From NCBI RefSeq assembly GCF_002237575.1, contig NZ_CP022535.1, positions 62,001 to 126,000 of the forward strand: a DNA stretch of 64,000 nt, in the 5' to 3' direction. The position numbers were made by a program, and so were the translations under genes. This DNA comes from Spiroplasma corruscae (GTDB taxonomy: Bacteria > Bacillota_I > Bacilli_A > Mycoplasmatales > Mycoplasmataceae). The first letter of the stretch is position 1; each line of letters starts with the position of its first letter. The notes beneath the pieces were generated by a model. That model was not told the DNA's origin. It was given only the letters and a program-made list of their open reading frames with translations, and made no database searches. This document shows positions 19,735-31,392 of this stretch, in pieces.

Positions 19735-21858
19735 ATGACAAATACAAAAAATATTTCAAAAGAAATATCATCTATAATATCAGTTGAAAATAATGATCTT
19801 AAAAATGAAAATGCAAATATGAGTGGTGATACACCTAGTGGTAAGATGATGAAGTTTGCTTCAATTACATCAAAAGAATATGCACTTGATAATCTTCTTG
19901 ATAAGCATCACGCAGACCTACATAGAAAATCATTAATCCATATACATGATTTAGATTATTATGCAACAAAATCAGCTACTTGTGTTCAGTATAACCTTGA
20001 TGAAATATTTAAAGATGGATTTTATACAAGAAACGGTCACATAAGAGAACCAAAATCAATTGCAGTTTATGCAGAACTAGCAGCAATAGTTTTTCAAACT
20101 GCACAAAATGAAATGCATGGGGGACAAGCAATTCCTGCATTTGATTATTTTATGGCAAAAGGTGTAGCCAAATCATTTAAAAAAAGATTATATGAAAATA
20201 TAATATCCTACTTAGAAATTTCTGATTCTATATTTACAGAACAGGATATTAAAGAAATTGTATATCAAAATGAACTTATATCATTTAATAATACCAAAGT
20301 AGAAAATCTCAAAAAGCTACTTATAAAATATGGTATTTCTTCGAAGATTGTTAATAAACTAATATTAAATGCAAATAAAAAGGTAGAATCAGATACTGAC
20401 CAAGCAATGGAAGGGTTTATTTATAATTTAAATACACAACATTCAAGAGGTGGAAATCAAGTAGTTTTTTCATCAATTAATATTGGTACTGATACTTCAG
20501 ACGAAGGTAGACAAGTTATTAAATCATTATTTAAAGCATTAAGAAATGGTTTAGGAAATGGAGAAACTTCAATTTTCCCAATTGTTATATTTAAAGTTAA
20601 AGAAGGAATAAATTTCTCTACAAAAGATAAAAAAAGAGCTGATTCATTAAGTCAGTCTGAATGAGATAATGTCAAAGATTGAGAATCAAAAAACTTTGAT
20701 TTATTCTTAGATGCTTTAAAAACAACTAGCACAAGACTATTTCCTAACTTCATGTTTTTAGATCAACCATATAATAAACATGAAAAATGAAATGAAAATG
20801 ATGATAATAGATGGATGTATGAACCAGCAACAATGGGCTGTAGAACTAGAGTGTTTGAAAACATCCGTGGTGAAAAAACTAGTGTTGGTAGAGGTAACTT
20901 ATCATTTACCTCTCTAAATTTACCTTATATAGCCCTTGAATTACTTGAAGAAAAAGAATTGCTTGTTAACAACTTTATCAATTTAGAAACAACTTCAAGA
21001 GAGAAAATAAAAGCAGATTTTCTTACAAAAGTAAATCAGTTTTCAAATGTGGTTTGCCAACAAATGTACAATAGATTTAAGTTCCAAATATCAGCAGTTG
21101 CGAAAGAGTTCCCATTCCTAATGAGAAATAATGTATTAACTGGTGGACAATTGCTAACTTCTGGTGATAGTGTTGAAAGTGTATTTGTTAATGGAACTCT
21201 AACAATCGGTTTTGTAGGGTTAGCAGAATGTTTAAAAGCACTTTTGGGTTATCATCATGGTGAAAGTGAAGAAGCACAAGAGTTTGGTTTAGAAGTAGTT
21301 AGGGAAATGAATAAAGTATCTGAACTATGAAAAGAAAAAACTCATCTAAATTTCGGTGTAATTGCTACACCTGCAGAGTCAGTTGCTGGTAGAATGGCAA
21401 AAATAACAAGGTCTAGATTTGGTTCTATAAATGAAGTTACTACAAGGGATTACTTCACAAATTCAAATCATATTCCTGTATACTATAATCTATCTGCGTA
21501 TCAAAAGATACAAAAGGAAGCTGCGTATCATAGCATTACATTAGGTGGTAATATAAGTTACATCGAACTTGATGGAGAAGCTAAAAAAAACTTACACGCA
21601 ATTTTATCGGTTATAGATTATATGAAAAGTAGTGGAATAAATTATGGAAGTCTAAACCACCCTGTTGATAGATGCAAAAAATGTCACTACACATCTTTAA
21701 TACAAATTGATTGTCCAAAGTGCGGAAATAATGATATATCTAGAACGAGAAGAATCACAGGATATCTTGTCGGAGATTTAGATGGTTGGAATTCTGGTAA
21801 ACAGGCCGAAGAAAAAGAGAGAGTAAAACATCTAAAACAAGAAAATGAGAATTCTTAA
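19735..21858 (+). CDS. nrdD: Anaerobic ribonucleoside-triphosphate reductase (class III)
   Basis: NrdD reduces ribonucleoside triphosphates to deoxy forms without oxygen, using a glycyl radical. The 707-residue product has the N-terminal part with [13 protein letters not shown] and [15 protein letters not shown], and the core segment [21 protein letters not shown]-terminal zinc site is formed by CKKC and CPKC, and the radical loop [14 protein letters not shown] places the radical on Gly676. The three conserved parts are joined across UGA Trp codons at 20662, 20680, 20788 and 21328. It starts 76 nt after deoD behind GGGGGC. The activase gene nrdG overlaps its 3' end. A class I enzyme (39993-43632) is also encoded, so DNA precursor synthesis is possible with and without oxygen. 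Confidence 0.95.
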
Positions 21859-22351
21859 AATCTTTAAAGAGACTATAAGTGATGGACCTGGCTTCAGATA
21901 TTCAATTTATGTTGCTGGATGTTTGCATGCTTGTAAAGGATGTCATAATCTTCTTAGTTGAAGTTTTAAAATTGGAAGAGATTTTGATAAGGAATATGAA
22001 AATCAGATTATAAACGAAATTAAATCAAATCCATTACTAAGTGGCGTCACTTTCTCAGGCGGAGATCCAATGTTTAGTGCAAAAGAAGTTCTTGAATTGA
22101 TAAAAGTTATTAAGAAAGAAACGGCTATGAATATTTGATTATATACTGGATTTACAATTGAAGAAATTATTAACCAAAGAGATAATGGTGAAGTTGAAAG
22201 AAATAGATTTGAAATATTAAAAGAGATTGATACATTAGTTGATGGTAGATGAGTACAAGAACTTTATGATCCACAATTAGAGTTTAGAGGAAGTAGTAAT
22301 CAAAGAATCATTAACACATATGAATGGTTGTCTAATAATAATTTGATATAA
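21845..22351 (+). CDS. nrdG: Anaerobic ribonucleotide reductase activating protein (radical SAM)
   Basis: NrdG uses S-adenosylmethionine and a [4Fe-4S] cluster to create the glycyl radical on NrdD. The 168-residue product has the cluster motif C26-LHA-C30-KG-C33, preceded by [19 protein letters not shown] and followed by [11 protein letters not shown], the usual SAM-binding GGEP-like segment. UGA Trp codons occur at 21959, 22136 and 22250. It overlaps nrdD by 14 nt and its stop is the first part of a strong hairpin. The pfl activase at 33794 is its distant relative in the same window. Confidence 0.93.
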
Positions 22352-22376
22352 AAAGACCTTATCATAAGGTCTTTTT
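22351..22376 (+). terminator. Strong hairpin with U-run between nrdG and tsaD
   Basis: AAAAGACCTTAT and ATAAGGTCTTTT pair almost perfectly and are followed by T residues. The hairpin overlaps the nrdG stop and ends 19 nt before the tsaD start, leaving space only for the GGAAGGA ribosome-binding site. Confidence 0.8.
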
Positions 22377-22395
22377 ATTGGAAGGAAAATTTTAT

Positions 22396-23343
22396 ATGTT
22401 AATACTAGCTATTGAATCAAGTTGTGACGAATTTAGTGTCGCTGTTATGGAAAATGGTAAAATTAAATCAAACGTAATTTCAACTCAAATAAAAGATCAT
22501 ACCAAATATGGGGGAGTTGTACCCGAGTTAGCTTCAAGGTTACATGTTGAAAACTTTTCAAAAGTTATATTAGATGCAGTGTCAAAAAGTAAAGTTATAT
22601 GAAGTGATATTGATTACATAGCGTATACAAATAATCCAGGTCTTATTGGAAGTTTAATTATTGGAAGATTAGTTGCTAAAACTATTGGTCTATATTTAGA
22701 TAAACCTACTATGCCTTTAAATCATATGGAAGGTCACATATATTCTGCAAATATAGATAATGATTTTGAATATCCTGTATTATCCTTAGTAGTAAGTGGT
22801 GGGCATACTCAAATTCAGCTATTGGAAAAACCACTTGATTTTAAAGTTGTTGGTACTACACTTGATGATGCTATTGGAGAATGTTATGATAAAGTGGCAA
22901 GATGTTTAGAACTGCCTTATCCAGGTGGTCCAGAAATCGATAAAATTACATTTGGTGGAAACTCTTCTGCATATGAATTTCCAAAACTAAATTTAATTAA
23001 CGAATTAGATTACTCATTCTCGGGTTTAAAAACAGCAAGTATAAATCTAATAAATAAGCATAGAAAAAATAATACATTTAATATTAAGGACTTTTGTGCC
23101 GGTTTTCAAAACTCGGCTATCGATTATTTATTAAATGGTTTTGAAAAAGCAATAGTAAAATACAAACCAAGAACAATCACACTTGCAGGCGGAGTTAGTG
23201 CCAATAAACTTTTAAGAAGTAGAATTTTTTCCATTGGAAACAAGTATAATATTTGTAATATATTATTACCAGATTTAAAATATTGTACTGATAATGCTGC
23301 GATGATAGCAGAGTTATGCAATGAGTATATTAAGTATAAATAA
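22396..23343 (+). CDS. tsaD: tRNA N6-threonylcarbamoyladenosine transferase TsaD
   Basis: TsaD transfers the threonylcarbamoyl group to A37 of tRNAs that read ANN codons, with TsaB, TsaC and TsaE. The 315-residue ASKHA-fold protein has [13 protein letters not shown] at the N-terminus, [15 protein letters not shown], the metal ligands in [19 protein letters not shown], the [17 protein letters not shown] segment and [12 protein letters not shown] near the end. The ATG at 22396 is chosen because it sits 9 nt after GGAAGGA and gives the standard N-terminus; the in-frame TTG at 22378 lies in the hairpin region. A regulator gene follows after 18 nt. Confidence 0.96.
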
Positions 23344-23361
23344 AACATAAGGAGATTTATA

Positions 23362-24141
23362 ATGAGGTCGTTTTTAAGTAAACTTACAACAATTGATGAG
23401 AATGATTTAACAATCAAAGAAAAGAAAATAGTAGATTTTATAAGAAGTCATCTAAAAGAAATAGTTGATACTAATATGAAAATTGAAAGAATGGCGCAAG
23501 AAGCCGGTACAGGTTATAGTGCAATATATGGATTATTAAAAAAATTAAATATAAAAGGATTCCGCGACTTTGCAATTTCATTAGCAAATGATGTAGAAAA
23601 CCAAAAGATTAATGTAGCTAAAAATGACGAAAATGTTGTACAAGGTTATATAAATATTATTAAGCAAAACTATGCTTTAATAGAAAAAAAAGATATTTTT
23701 CAAACACTTACTGTTTTAAAAAACTCTTCAAGAGCTTTTATTTGTTATTGAGAAAATTTACTATCAGGGCCCGCTCAGGAATTATCTAATTTTTTATATA
23801 AAAATAATTTAGATACTTTCCTACTTGATTCAGATCAAGATACATTGAATCAAAGAACTGCTAGTTCAAGAGAAAATGATGTTTTTATATTCTTTACAAG
23901 ATATGGTAATTCAAGTAGATTAGATAAGTTTATTACAGATATTGGTATTATGAATAGAAAAATCATATATATTTCTGGAAAAATTGCTTCACCGAACATT
24001 GTTCAATATTTATCATCAATTCATACATTAATTGTCGATAATCCCGATGAATCAATTTATAAGGGTCATATTTCAAATTCTGTTCCCTTTAACTATTTAA
24101 ATGATTTATTAATCTATCATTATATGAATTCTGACTCATAG
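23362..24141 (+). CDS. MurR/RpiR-family transcriptional regulator
   Basis: The 259-residue protein has an N-terminal RpiR helix-turn-helix (about residues 1-80: LTIKEKKIVDFIRSHLKEIV, then ERMAQEAGTGYSAIYGLLKK and GFRDFAISLANDV). A C-terminal SIS-type sugar-phosphate-binding domain follows (about 110-255, with DVFIFFTRYGNSSRLDKFI and RKIIYISGKI). Such regulators respond to phosphosugars. Directly downstream lie manA (9 nt) and, after a small membrane gene, ptsG, so control of mannose/glucose entry is likely, though the effector is unknown. One UGA Trp codon at 23749 joins the two halves. A shorter, decayed relative seems to lie at 18281-18845. Confidence 0.88.
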
Positions 24142-24150
24142 GGGGTATAT

Positions 24151-25059
24151 ATGGATATAATAAAAGTTCTTCCATATTTTTCTGAAAAAATATGAGGAGG
24201 AAATGAGTTAAAAAACTATGGTTTTGATATTGGTGATAAAAAAGTTGGAGAAGCTTGAATAGTAAGTGCTCATCCAAACGGTATATCATGATTACAAATT
24301 AATGGCGAAAAAGTTTCTTTACTAGATTTTTTTAATAAAAATAAATCTTTTTTTGGTGATTATCAAGAGCAATTTCCTATTTTAGCTAAAATTATTACAG
24401 CAAATGATTATTTATCAGTACAAGTTCATCCAAATGATAACTACGCCTTAAAAAAACACAAATCCTTAGGAAAACCTGAATGTTGATATATAATGAATTG
24501 TCCTGATAATGCAAGGATAATATATGGTCATAAAGCAACTACCTTAGAAGAATTTAAAAATGCAGTTGTCAATGACAAATGAAGTGAAATTTTAAAAGAA
24601 AAACATGTTAATAAAGGTGATTTCTTATATGTTGAGCCAGGCAAAATCCATGCAATCACACCAAGTTTAACTGTTTTCGAGTTACAAAGATCAAGCGATA
24701 TTACTTATAGACTTTATGATTATAATAGAATTGATAATGGTAGACTTAGAGAGCTTCACATTGAGGACTCATTAAATAATATTAAAATACCAGATGTTAA
24801 AGATAATGTTATTCAAAATAAAGATAATTTTGATTTTAACTCAGATTTTTTTTCTTTATATAAACTAAAAGTTATAAATAAAAAAACCTTCTCGAAGCCA
24901 AAAAATGCATTATGACTTAACCTAACTATTATAAGCGGTGAAGGTTCGGTAAATGGATTTAAGATGAAAATGGGGGAGTCGGCAATTTGCAATTCAAATT
25001 TAGAGGAGTTATTTTTTATGGGTAATATGGAGTTAATAATATACTGGGTGTGCAAATAA
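24151..25059 (+). CDS. manA: Mannose-6-phosphate isomerase, class I (Firmicute type)
   Basis: ManA interconverts mannose 6-phosphate and fructose 6-phosphate, feeding mannose into glycolysis. The 302-residue cupin enzyme has the zinc-site segments VQVHPND and GDFLYVEPGKIHAITP, preceded by ILAKIITANDYLS, and ELQRSSDITYRLYDYNR after it. The length of about 300 is that of the short Gram-positive form. UGA is used for Trp repeatedly. GGGGG at 24141-24145 precedes the ATG at 24151. It follows an RpiR-type regulator by 9 nt and overlaps by one base a 75-residue membrane protein. A position close to ptsG suggests that PTS-imported mannose is one substrate. Confidence 0.94.
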
Positions 25060-25286
25060 TGAATCAAAAATATGTTTATTTAATATGTGCAATCATATTT
25101 TTAGTATTAGCAATAATACTTTTTATTATCGATATTACTTTAAAGAAAAAGAACTCAATTAAATCTTCAAAATTATCTATAAAAGATAAAGGGATTTGAG
25201 GATTTACTAAACAACATCTTTTACAATACTCTGCAGTTTTTTGTTTAGTATTAGCAATTGGAAGTTTTTTCGGTTTTCTTTTATAA
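25059..25286 (+). CDS. Small two-helix membrane protein, function unknown
   Basis: The 75-residue product has a hydrophobic helix near each end (YLICAIIFLVLAIILFII at about residues 7-24 and YSAVFCLVLAIGSFFGFLL at 57-75), joined by a Lys/Ser-rich loop. I do not recognise a family. Its ATG overlaps the last base of manA, so translation is coupled. It lies 55 nt before ptsG, from which it may be separated by a promoter. The shape recalls SecG, but SecG is already present at 9626 and the loop does not match. One UGA Trp codon occurs at 25197. Confidence 0.6.
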
Positions 25287-25312
25287 AAATATAAAAATTC
25301 CATTTATTGGTT

Positions 25313-25318
25313 TATAAT
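25313..25318 (+). promoter_or_regulatory. Probable -10 element of ptsG
   Basis: TATAAT lies 23 nt upstream of the ptsG start, with GAAAGGA as ribosome-binding site in between. The -35 position holds no clear TTGACA. Confidence 0.4.
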
Positions 25319-25341
25319 AAACTTGTGAAAGGATAAGTAAT

Positions 25342-27162
25342 ATGAAAGAAAAACTAAAAGAAGAAAAAGCTAAAAGAAGTTTTAAAGAGCACTTAAAAAA
25401 ACTCGGCAGTGGTATAATGCCGACTTTATCAAAGTTAAGTAAAGCTTTTTTACTTCCAATAGCCTTATTACCAATAGCTGGTATTTTTCTTGGTGTTGGT
25501 GCAACAATTGCAAATTTATGTATATATAATGGTGATTTAAATGCTGTAAACGATTATGTTATTATAAATAATAATAATATAATTGATGGATATCAAGGAT
25601 TATACTTTTTTGGTAAAGTTTTAAATACTATGGGTGATGTGGCATTTGGAAATTTACCAGTATTGTTTTGTATATCTGTGGCTATTGCATATACAAATGA
25701 CTCAGGGGTAGCCGCAATTACATCTGTAGTTGGTTTCCTTGCGTTCAACGGACTTCAATCCGCTTTGTTAATGGAACGTGAAAGTGGATTTGATATGTTA
25801 TGGTACACTAATGTAAGTAAAAATCTAATTACACCTAATTTAGGTATTCAATCTTTGAATACAGGTGTTTTTGCAGCAATCTTTGTAGGAGCAATTTCAG
25901 CGTGAATGTATAATAGGTTTCACAAAACCCAGTTACCATCTGCAATAAGCTTCTTCTCAGGCTCAAAATTAGTACCAATTATAACATTCGTGGCTGTTAT
26001 TCCACTAGCATTTTTATTTTTAATTGTTTGACCTCCAATTGGTAAAGGTCTAGCTTGATTTGGAGAAAACTCTGGTAAATTACCAATGGGAACTGACTCT
26101 TGAATATATGAAATATTTGAACGTTCATTAGTTCCATTTGGATTACATCACGTTTTCTATGCACCCTTATGGTGATCTGCAGCGGGTGGTGACCTTGAAC
26201 AATTGCTAGCTGACAATAGTACATATGATTTAGGTACTAGAACCGCAGGAGAACTATTAGAATATTTAAAAACTAATAATATCCCAATCCCAAAAGGTGA
26301 TCAAACAATGATGTATTGAGTTATAGGACATCAAGATTTAATTAACTTTACACAAATATCAGAGATGGGATTAAATCTAGGTAGATTCCAATCTGGAAAA
26401 TTCCCATTTATGATGTTTGGTTTACCAATGGCTGCATTGGCAATGTGATTAAATGTGCCAAAAGATAATAGAAAAAAAGTAATGGGAATTTATTTCTCAG
26501 CTGCATTTACTTGTTTCTTAACAGGTATAACAGAACCAATAGAGTTTACATTTTTATTCTTAGCTCCTTGGTTATTCTACTTAGTTCATATGCCATTAGC
26601 TTCAATATCATTTTTACTAACAGGGTTAATGAAAACACATACATCAATGACAGTATCAGGAGGAGTAATTGATTATATTGTATTTGGTTTAATACCATTT
26701 AAAGCAGGAACTAATCCTCTACACATTTTATGAATAGGAGCAATAATGGGACCTGCATATTTCTTCTCATTCTACTTTGCTGTTAAATATGGAAAAGTAA
26801 TGGTACCTGGAAGAGATGGATCTAACTTATCTACTTTATTTACTAAAAAAGACTTCAAAGAAAAAAAAGCGAGTGGAGGTAAAACAGCTGCTCAAGCAGA
26901 AAAAGCCTCTAAAATACTTAATTTCTTAGGTGGATGAGAAAATATAGAAAGTGTAGACTCTTGTGCTTCAAGACTACGTGTAACTGTAAAAGACTCAAGT
27001 GTCGTAAGCGCCGAAGGAATTAAATCATTAGGTGGTTGCAATGGAGTGATTGTTAAAGGTAAGAGTGTTCAAGCAGTTTACGGTGGAGAACAAGAAGTTA
27101 TAAAACCATATCTAAAAGAATTAATTGAAGTAGAAAGAAATAAAATTAAAAATAAAGAATAA
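25342..27162 (+). CDS. ptsG: PTS glucose transporter subunit EIICB
   Basis: EIICB brings glucose through the membrane and phosphorylates it. The 606-residue protein starts with a basic cytoplasmic tail and then has the EIIC membrane domain with LSKAFLLPIALLPIAGIFLG, FGNLPVLFCISVAIAYTN, PFGLHHVFYAPLWWSAAGG and TGITEPIEFTFLFLAPWLFY, all typical of the glucose branch. A linker follows, then the EIIB domain with the phospho-cysteine C541 in VDSCASRLRV, where relatives often have C-T-R-L-R. No EIIA domain is fused; it is encoded separately as crr (50869). EI and HPr are also in the window, so the glucose system is complete. A terminator follows immediately. Many UGA Trp codons interrupt the frame under the standard code. 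Confidence 0.94.
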
Positions 27163-27192
27163 AAAAAAGATTTTTAAGAAATCTTTTTTTTA
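27162..27192 (+). terminator. Terminator after ptsG
   Basis: AAAAAAAGATTT pairs with AAATCTTTTTTT around a short TTAAG loop, and the 3' arm merges into a T-run. It starts at the ptsG stop codon. asnS begins 32 nt later. Confidence 0.75.
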
Positions 27193-27224
27193 TTATAAAA
27201 TTATCTTGTTTAAGGAGCAAAAAT

Positions 27225-28589
27225 ATGGAAATTAATCAATTATTTAACAATTCAAATTTAAAAAATGGGGAAAAAGTAAATTTTATTGCTAGAATTAGAA
27301 CCAATAGAGTTGGTAAGGCTGTAGGATTCTTAGTAGTAAATGATGGGACAACTTTTAGTGATCTACAAGTAGTTTATAAAAACTCATTAGATAATTTTGA
27401 TTTGATATCACAACTTAAAATAAGTTCAGTTATTAGAGTGATTGGTAAAATCGTATTGACTCCTGATAAAGAACAAAAGTTAGAAGTTCAATCTGAACAA
27501 GTAGAAATACTTGATAGTGCAAGCCAAGATTATCCTTTACAAAAAAAAGAACATTCACTTGAATTCTTAAGAGAAATATCTCATTTAAGACCCCGCACTA
27601 AAACTTTTCAAGCAATTTTTAAGATAAGATCATCAGCTGCATTTGCACTTCACAAATTTTTTCAGGAGGATGGGTTTATTTATGTGAACTCTCCAATAAT
27701 TACTGAAAATGATGCAGAAGGAGCGGGGGAATCTTTTATTGTAACAACATTATCAGATGGGGATTATGAAAAAGACTTCTTTGGTAAAAAAGCAAGTTTG
27801 ACTGTCTCTGGTCAGTTAAATGCTGAATCATATGCACAAGCTTTTAAAAAAGTATATACATTTGGACCAACATTCAGAGCTGAAAACTCAAACACTTCTA
27901 AGCATGCAGCTGAGTTTTGAATGATAGAGCCTGAAGTTGCTTTTGAAGATCTGAAATACAATATGAATTTAATTGAAAATATGGTTAAGTATGTAGTGAA
28001 TTATATTTTTGATAATTGCTATGATGAATTATTATTTTGTGATAAAAACCTTGAAGAAGGATTAATAAAAAAATTAGAATTAGTAAAGAACTCAAACTTT
28101 GAAAAAATTACTTATACAGAAGCGATAAATATATTAAAAGATGCTGTGAAAAATGGTCAAGATTTTATAGAAAAAAATATAGATTTCGGATTAGATCTAG
28201 CTACAGAGCATGAACGATTCTTATGTGAAAAACACTTCAAAAAACCTACATTTATTACTGATTATCCCAAAGACATAAAAGCATTTTATATGAAGCAAAA
28301 CGAGGATGATAAAACGGTTGCGGCAATAGATTTATTAGTACCTGGAATTGGAGAATTAGTTGGTGGTAGTCAAAGAGAAGATGACTATAACATACTAATG
28401 AAGAGGTGTAAAGAAATGAATATAGATGTTAAATCCGTATCCTGATACAACGACTTAAGAAAGTTTGGTTATTATAAATCATCAGGATTTGGGCTTGGTT
28501 TTGAGAGATTAATCATGTATTTAACTGGTGCAGCAAACATAAGAGATGTAATTCCTTTCCCCAGAACACCAAAAAATCTACTATTTTAA
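27225..28589 (+). CDS. asnS: Asparaginyl-tRNA synthetase
   Basis: AsnS charges tRNA-Asn with asparagine. The 454-residue class II synthetase has an N-terminal OB-fold anticodon-binding domain ([20 protein letters not shown]). Its catalytic core includes [20 protein letters not shown] (motif 1), [20 protein letters not shown] (motif 2), [13 protein letters not shown] and [15 protein letters not shown] (motif 3). The Asn-specific GEPFIVTT-like stretch reads [11 protein letters not shown] Trp codons at 27918 and 28443 join the parts. AAGGAG precedes the ATG. gatC, gatA and gatB further downstream supply amidotransferase, needed here mainly for Gln-tRNA since asparagine has a direct enzyme. Confidence 0.96.
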
Positions 28590-28602
28590 TAGTAGATTTT
28601 TT
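28571..28602 (+). terminator. Terminator overlapping the asnS stop
   Basis: AAAAAATCTACTA and TAGTAGATTTTTT pair around a TTTTAA loop and end in a T-run. The asnS stop lies in the loop. Confidence 0.82.
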
Positions 28603-28652
28603 GTTTTTAAAAAATTTTTTAGAAAGTTTTTTAAAATGAGGTTAAAAAGACT

Positions 28653-28658
28653 TATAAT
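28653..28658 (+). promoter_or_regulatory. Probable -10 element of adhE
   Basis: TATAAT lies 17 nt upstream of the adhE start. The transcript would begin close to the AAAGGAGG ribosome-binding site, giving a very short leader. No clear -35 is visible, so an upstream start is possible. Confidence 0.4.
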
Positions 28659-28675
28659 AAAAAAAGGAGGATCTT

Positions 28676-31279
28676 ATGAATAAATTAGAAGAAGTATTTA
28701 AAAAAGCAAGAGAAGCTTATGAAGAATATTCAAAATTCTCACAAGAGAAAGTAAATTATATTTTTAAAAAAGCTGCATTAGCTGCTAATGTAGAAAGAAT
28801 AAGATTAGCAAAATTAGCATGTGAAGAAACATCGATGGGTATTGTAGAAGACAAAGTGATAAAAAATCATTTCGCAAGTGAGTTTATATATAATAAATAC
28901 AAAAATTTACAAACTGTTGGTACTTTTTATTCAAATGAACCTGGTGGATTAGAAAAAGTATATGAACCAATTGGAATTGTTGGTGCGGTTATACCAACGA
29001 CCAACCCAACATCAACTGCGATATTTAAATGTTTAATTAGTATAAAGACAAGAAATGCAATAGTTATATCACCCCACCCAGGAGCAAAAAAATGCACAAT
29101 TGAAGCCGCAAAAGTTGTATACGAAGCCGCTGTTGCAGCAGGTGCACCAAAAAACATTATTAGTTGAATAGAAGATCCATCATTAGAAGGAACTGAATTT
29201 GTAATGAAGAACTCAGATATTATCCTTGCAACTGGGGGACCTGGTATGGTAAAAGCTGCATATTCATCAGGAGTTCCTGCAATAGGTGTCGGTGCAGGTA
29301 ATGCACCAGCAATTATTGATGAAAGTGCAGATTTAGAAATGGCAACTTCATCAATTGTATTATCAAATACATTTGATAATGGTGTAATATGTGCTACAGA
29401 AAACTCAATTGTGGTTCTTGACTCGGTTTATGAAAAAGTTATAAAACTTTTTGAAAAGAAAAATACTTATATTGTAACAAAAGAAGAAGAAAAAAATAAG
29501 TTTAGACAAGCAATGTTTAAAGAAGGTAAATTTGGTGTACTAAATGCAAGTATTGTTGGTAGAAGTGCTCAGGATGTTGCCAAAATTGTCGGCATAAAAG
29601 TTCCTCCTAACATAAGGTTCATATTAGTTGAAGCGGAAAGTACTGACCACACTGAAGCATTGGCCCACGAAAAACTTTCAACATATGCAACGATATATAG
29701 AGCGAAAGATTTTAATGAAGCATTAAAAAAATCAGAGAATATATTAAAATTAGGACCTGGCCACACTGCATCACTATTTATTGATAGACAAAAGTCACCA
29801 GAAAAAGTTGAGAAATTTAAATCACTTAATCCAGGGAGATTATTAATAAATTCACCATCATCACTTGGAGGTGTCGGAGATATTTATAATTTTGTTTTAG
29901 AACCAAGTTTAACATTAGGTTGTGGGACAAAGGGTGGAAATTCATTCTCACAAAATATTACACCTTTAAATTTATTAAATATAAAATCTTTAGTGGAAAG
30001 AAGAGAAAATATGCAATGATTAAGATTACCAGAAAGAATTTATCATAAGTATGGGTCATTAGAAGTAGCTTTAGAAGACCTAAAAGACTGAAATATCAAA
30101 AATGTATTTATTGTTACAGATAAAGTAATTAATCAATTATATGGTAAAAGATTAACTTCAATTTTAGACCAACTCAACATAAATTACTCAATCTTTGACG
30201 ATGTTGAACCAAATCCAATGCTTTCAACTACTTTAAAAGGAGCTAAATTATTAGAAAAAATAAAAGCTGACGCAATTATAGGAATTGGTGGTGGTTCATC
30301 AATGGATGCAGCCAAACTAATGTGATTGTTTTATGAAAGTGAAGAAGAAATTGATTTCAAAGATTTAGCAGTTACATTCGCTGATATAAGAAAAAGAGTT
30401 GTAAAATATCCAAATACAGGAAGAAAAGCTAAAATGATTTGTATTCCTACAACATCCGGAACTGGTTCTGAGGTTACTCCTTTTTCAGTTATAACAGATG
30501 ATGTAGATCATAAAAAATATCCATTAGCTGATTATTCGTTAACACCAAACATGGCTATAATAGATCCTTCATTAACAATGACTGTTCCTAAATCTGCAAC
30601 AAATGCTCCAGCATTAGATGCATTAACTCATTGTATGGAAGCGTATGTTTCTGTAATGTCAACAGATTATACTGATTCATATGCATTACAAGGAGCAAAA
30701 AACATTTTTGAATATCTTGTAAGGGCTTATAAGGACGGAACAACAGATAAAGAGGCAAGAGAAAAGGTTATGAATGGGGCTGCTTTTGCAGGTATATCAT
30801 TTGCAAATGCTTTCTTAGGTATAGTTCATTCATTATCTCATAAAGTCGGGGGATATCATGATGTTATTCACGGGGCTGCAAATGCAATATTACTTCCATA
30901 TGTCATAAGATATAATGCTGCTTGTATAATAGATGGTGGTAAACAAGGTTATTTCTCACAATATGAAACACAAAACTCAATGGAGAAATATGCCAAAATG
31001 GCTAAGTATATTGGTTTAAAAGGGAAAAGTGATGAAGAGTTAGTTGATGCTCTAATCGAAAAAATAAAAACCTTAACAAAAGATGTTGAACTTAAATCTA
31101 ACTTTAAAGATTATGGAGTAGACGAAAAAGCATTTCTTGACTCTCTAGATAAAATGTCTGAAGATGCATTTGATGATCAATGTACTGGTGCGAATCCAAG
31201 ATATCCATTAATCGAAGATATAAAACAACTTTACCTTGATGCTTACTATGGTAAGGAAATAATTAAATTTTCTAAATAA
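28676..31279 (+). CDS. adhE: Bifunctional acetaldehyde-CoA / alcohol dehydrogenase
   Basis: AdhE reduces acetyl-CoA to acetaldehyde and then to ethanol, regenerating two NAD+. The 867-residue protein has the usual fusion. The N-terminal aldehyde dehydrogenase half contains GIVGAVIPTTNPTSTAIFKC and the active-site Cys in FDNGVICATENS. The C-terminal iron alcohol dehydrogenase half contains IIGIGGGSSMDAAK, PTTSGTGSEVTPFSVI, and the iron-ligand segments ALDALTHCMEAYVS and HSLSHKVGGYHDVIHG. Length matches the family. UGA Trp codons at 29165, 30017, 30086 and 30323 join the segments. It is followed by pflB, so pyruvate formate-lyase supplies its acetyl-CoA. This mixed fermentation is not standard for Spiroplasma and may be an acquired or niche-specific trait. 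Confidence 0.95.
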
Positions 31280-31282
31280 TAC

Positions 31283-31308
31283 AAAAAAACCTAATTTTAG
31301 GTTTTTTT
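31283..31308 (+). terminator. Terminator after adhE
   Basis: AAAAAAACCTA pairs with TAGGTTTTTTT around an ATTT loop a few bases after the adhE stop. Confidence 0.75.
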
Positions 31309-31328
31309 AATTAAAAAATAAAATATAT

Positions 31329-31334
31329 TATAAT
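31329..31334 (+). promoter_or_regulatory. Probable -10 element of the pfl operon
   Basis: TATAAT lies about 58 nt upstream of pflB. Transcription would begin near 31341, at the edge of the inverted repeat at 31343-31364. A second TATAAT is at 31369-31374. Confidence 0.4.
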
Positions 31335-31342
31335 TTGTAAAA

Positions 31343-31364
31343 AAACTAGAAAAAATTCTAGTTT
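31343..31364. repeat. 9-bp inverted repeat in the pflB leader
   Basis: AAACTAGAA and TTCTAGTTT are exact complements around an A4 spacer. The repeat sits between two possible -10 boxes and upstream of the pflB ribosome-binding site. It may be a repressor operator or an mRNA-stabilising 5' hairpin; it lacks a U-run and so is not a terminator. Confidence 0.5.
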
Positions 31365-31392
31365 GTAATATAATTATATCAAAGGAGAGATT

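Noticed and set aside
20665-20814. Apparent break in nrdD (and similar breaks in many genes) as evidence of pseudogenes
   Set aside because: Every break is a UGA codon in the same frame, often at a position where the family has Trp. With genetic code 4 the genes are intact.
28927-29157. Minus-strand reading frame within adhE
   Set aside because: It is an antisense shadow of the conserved aldehyde dehydrogenase half.
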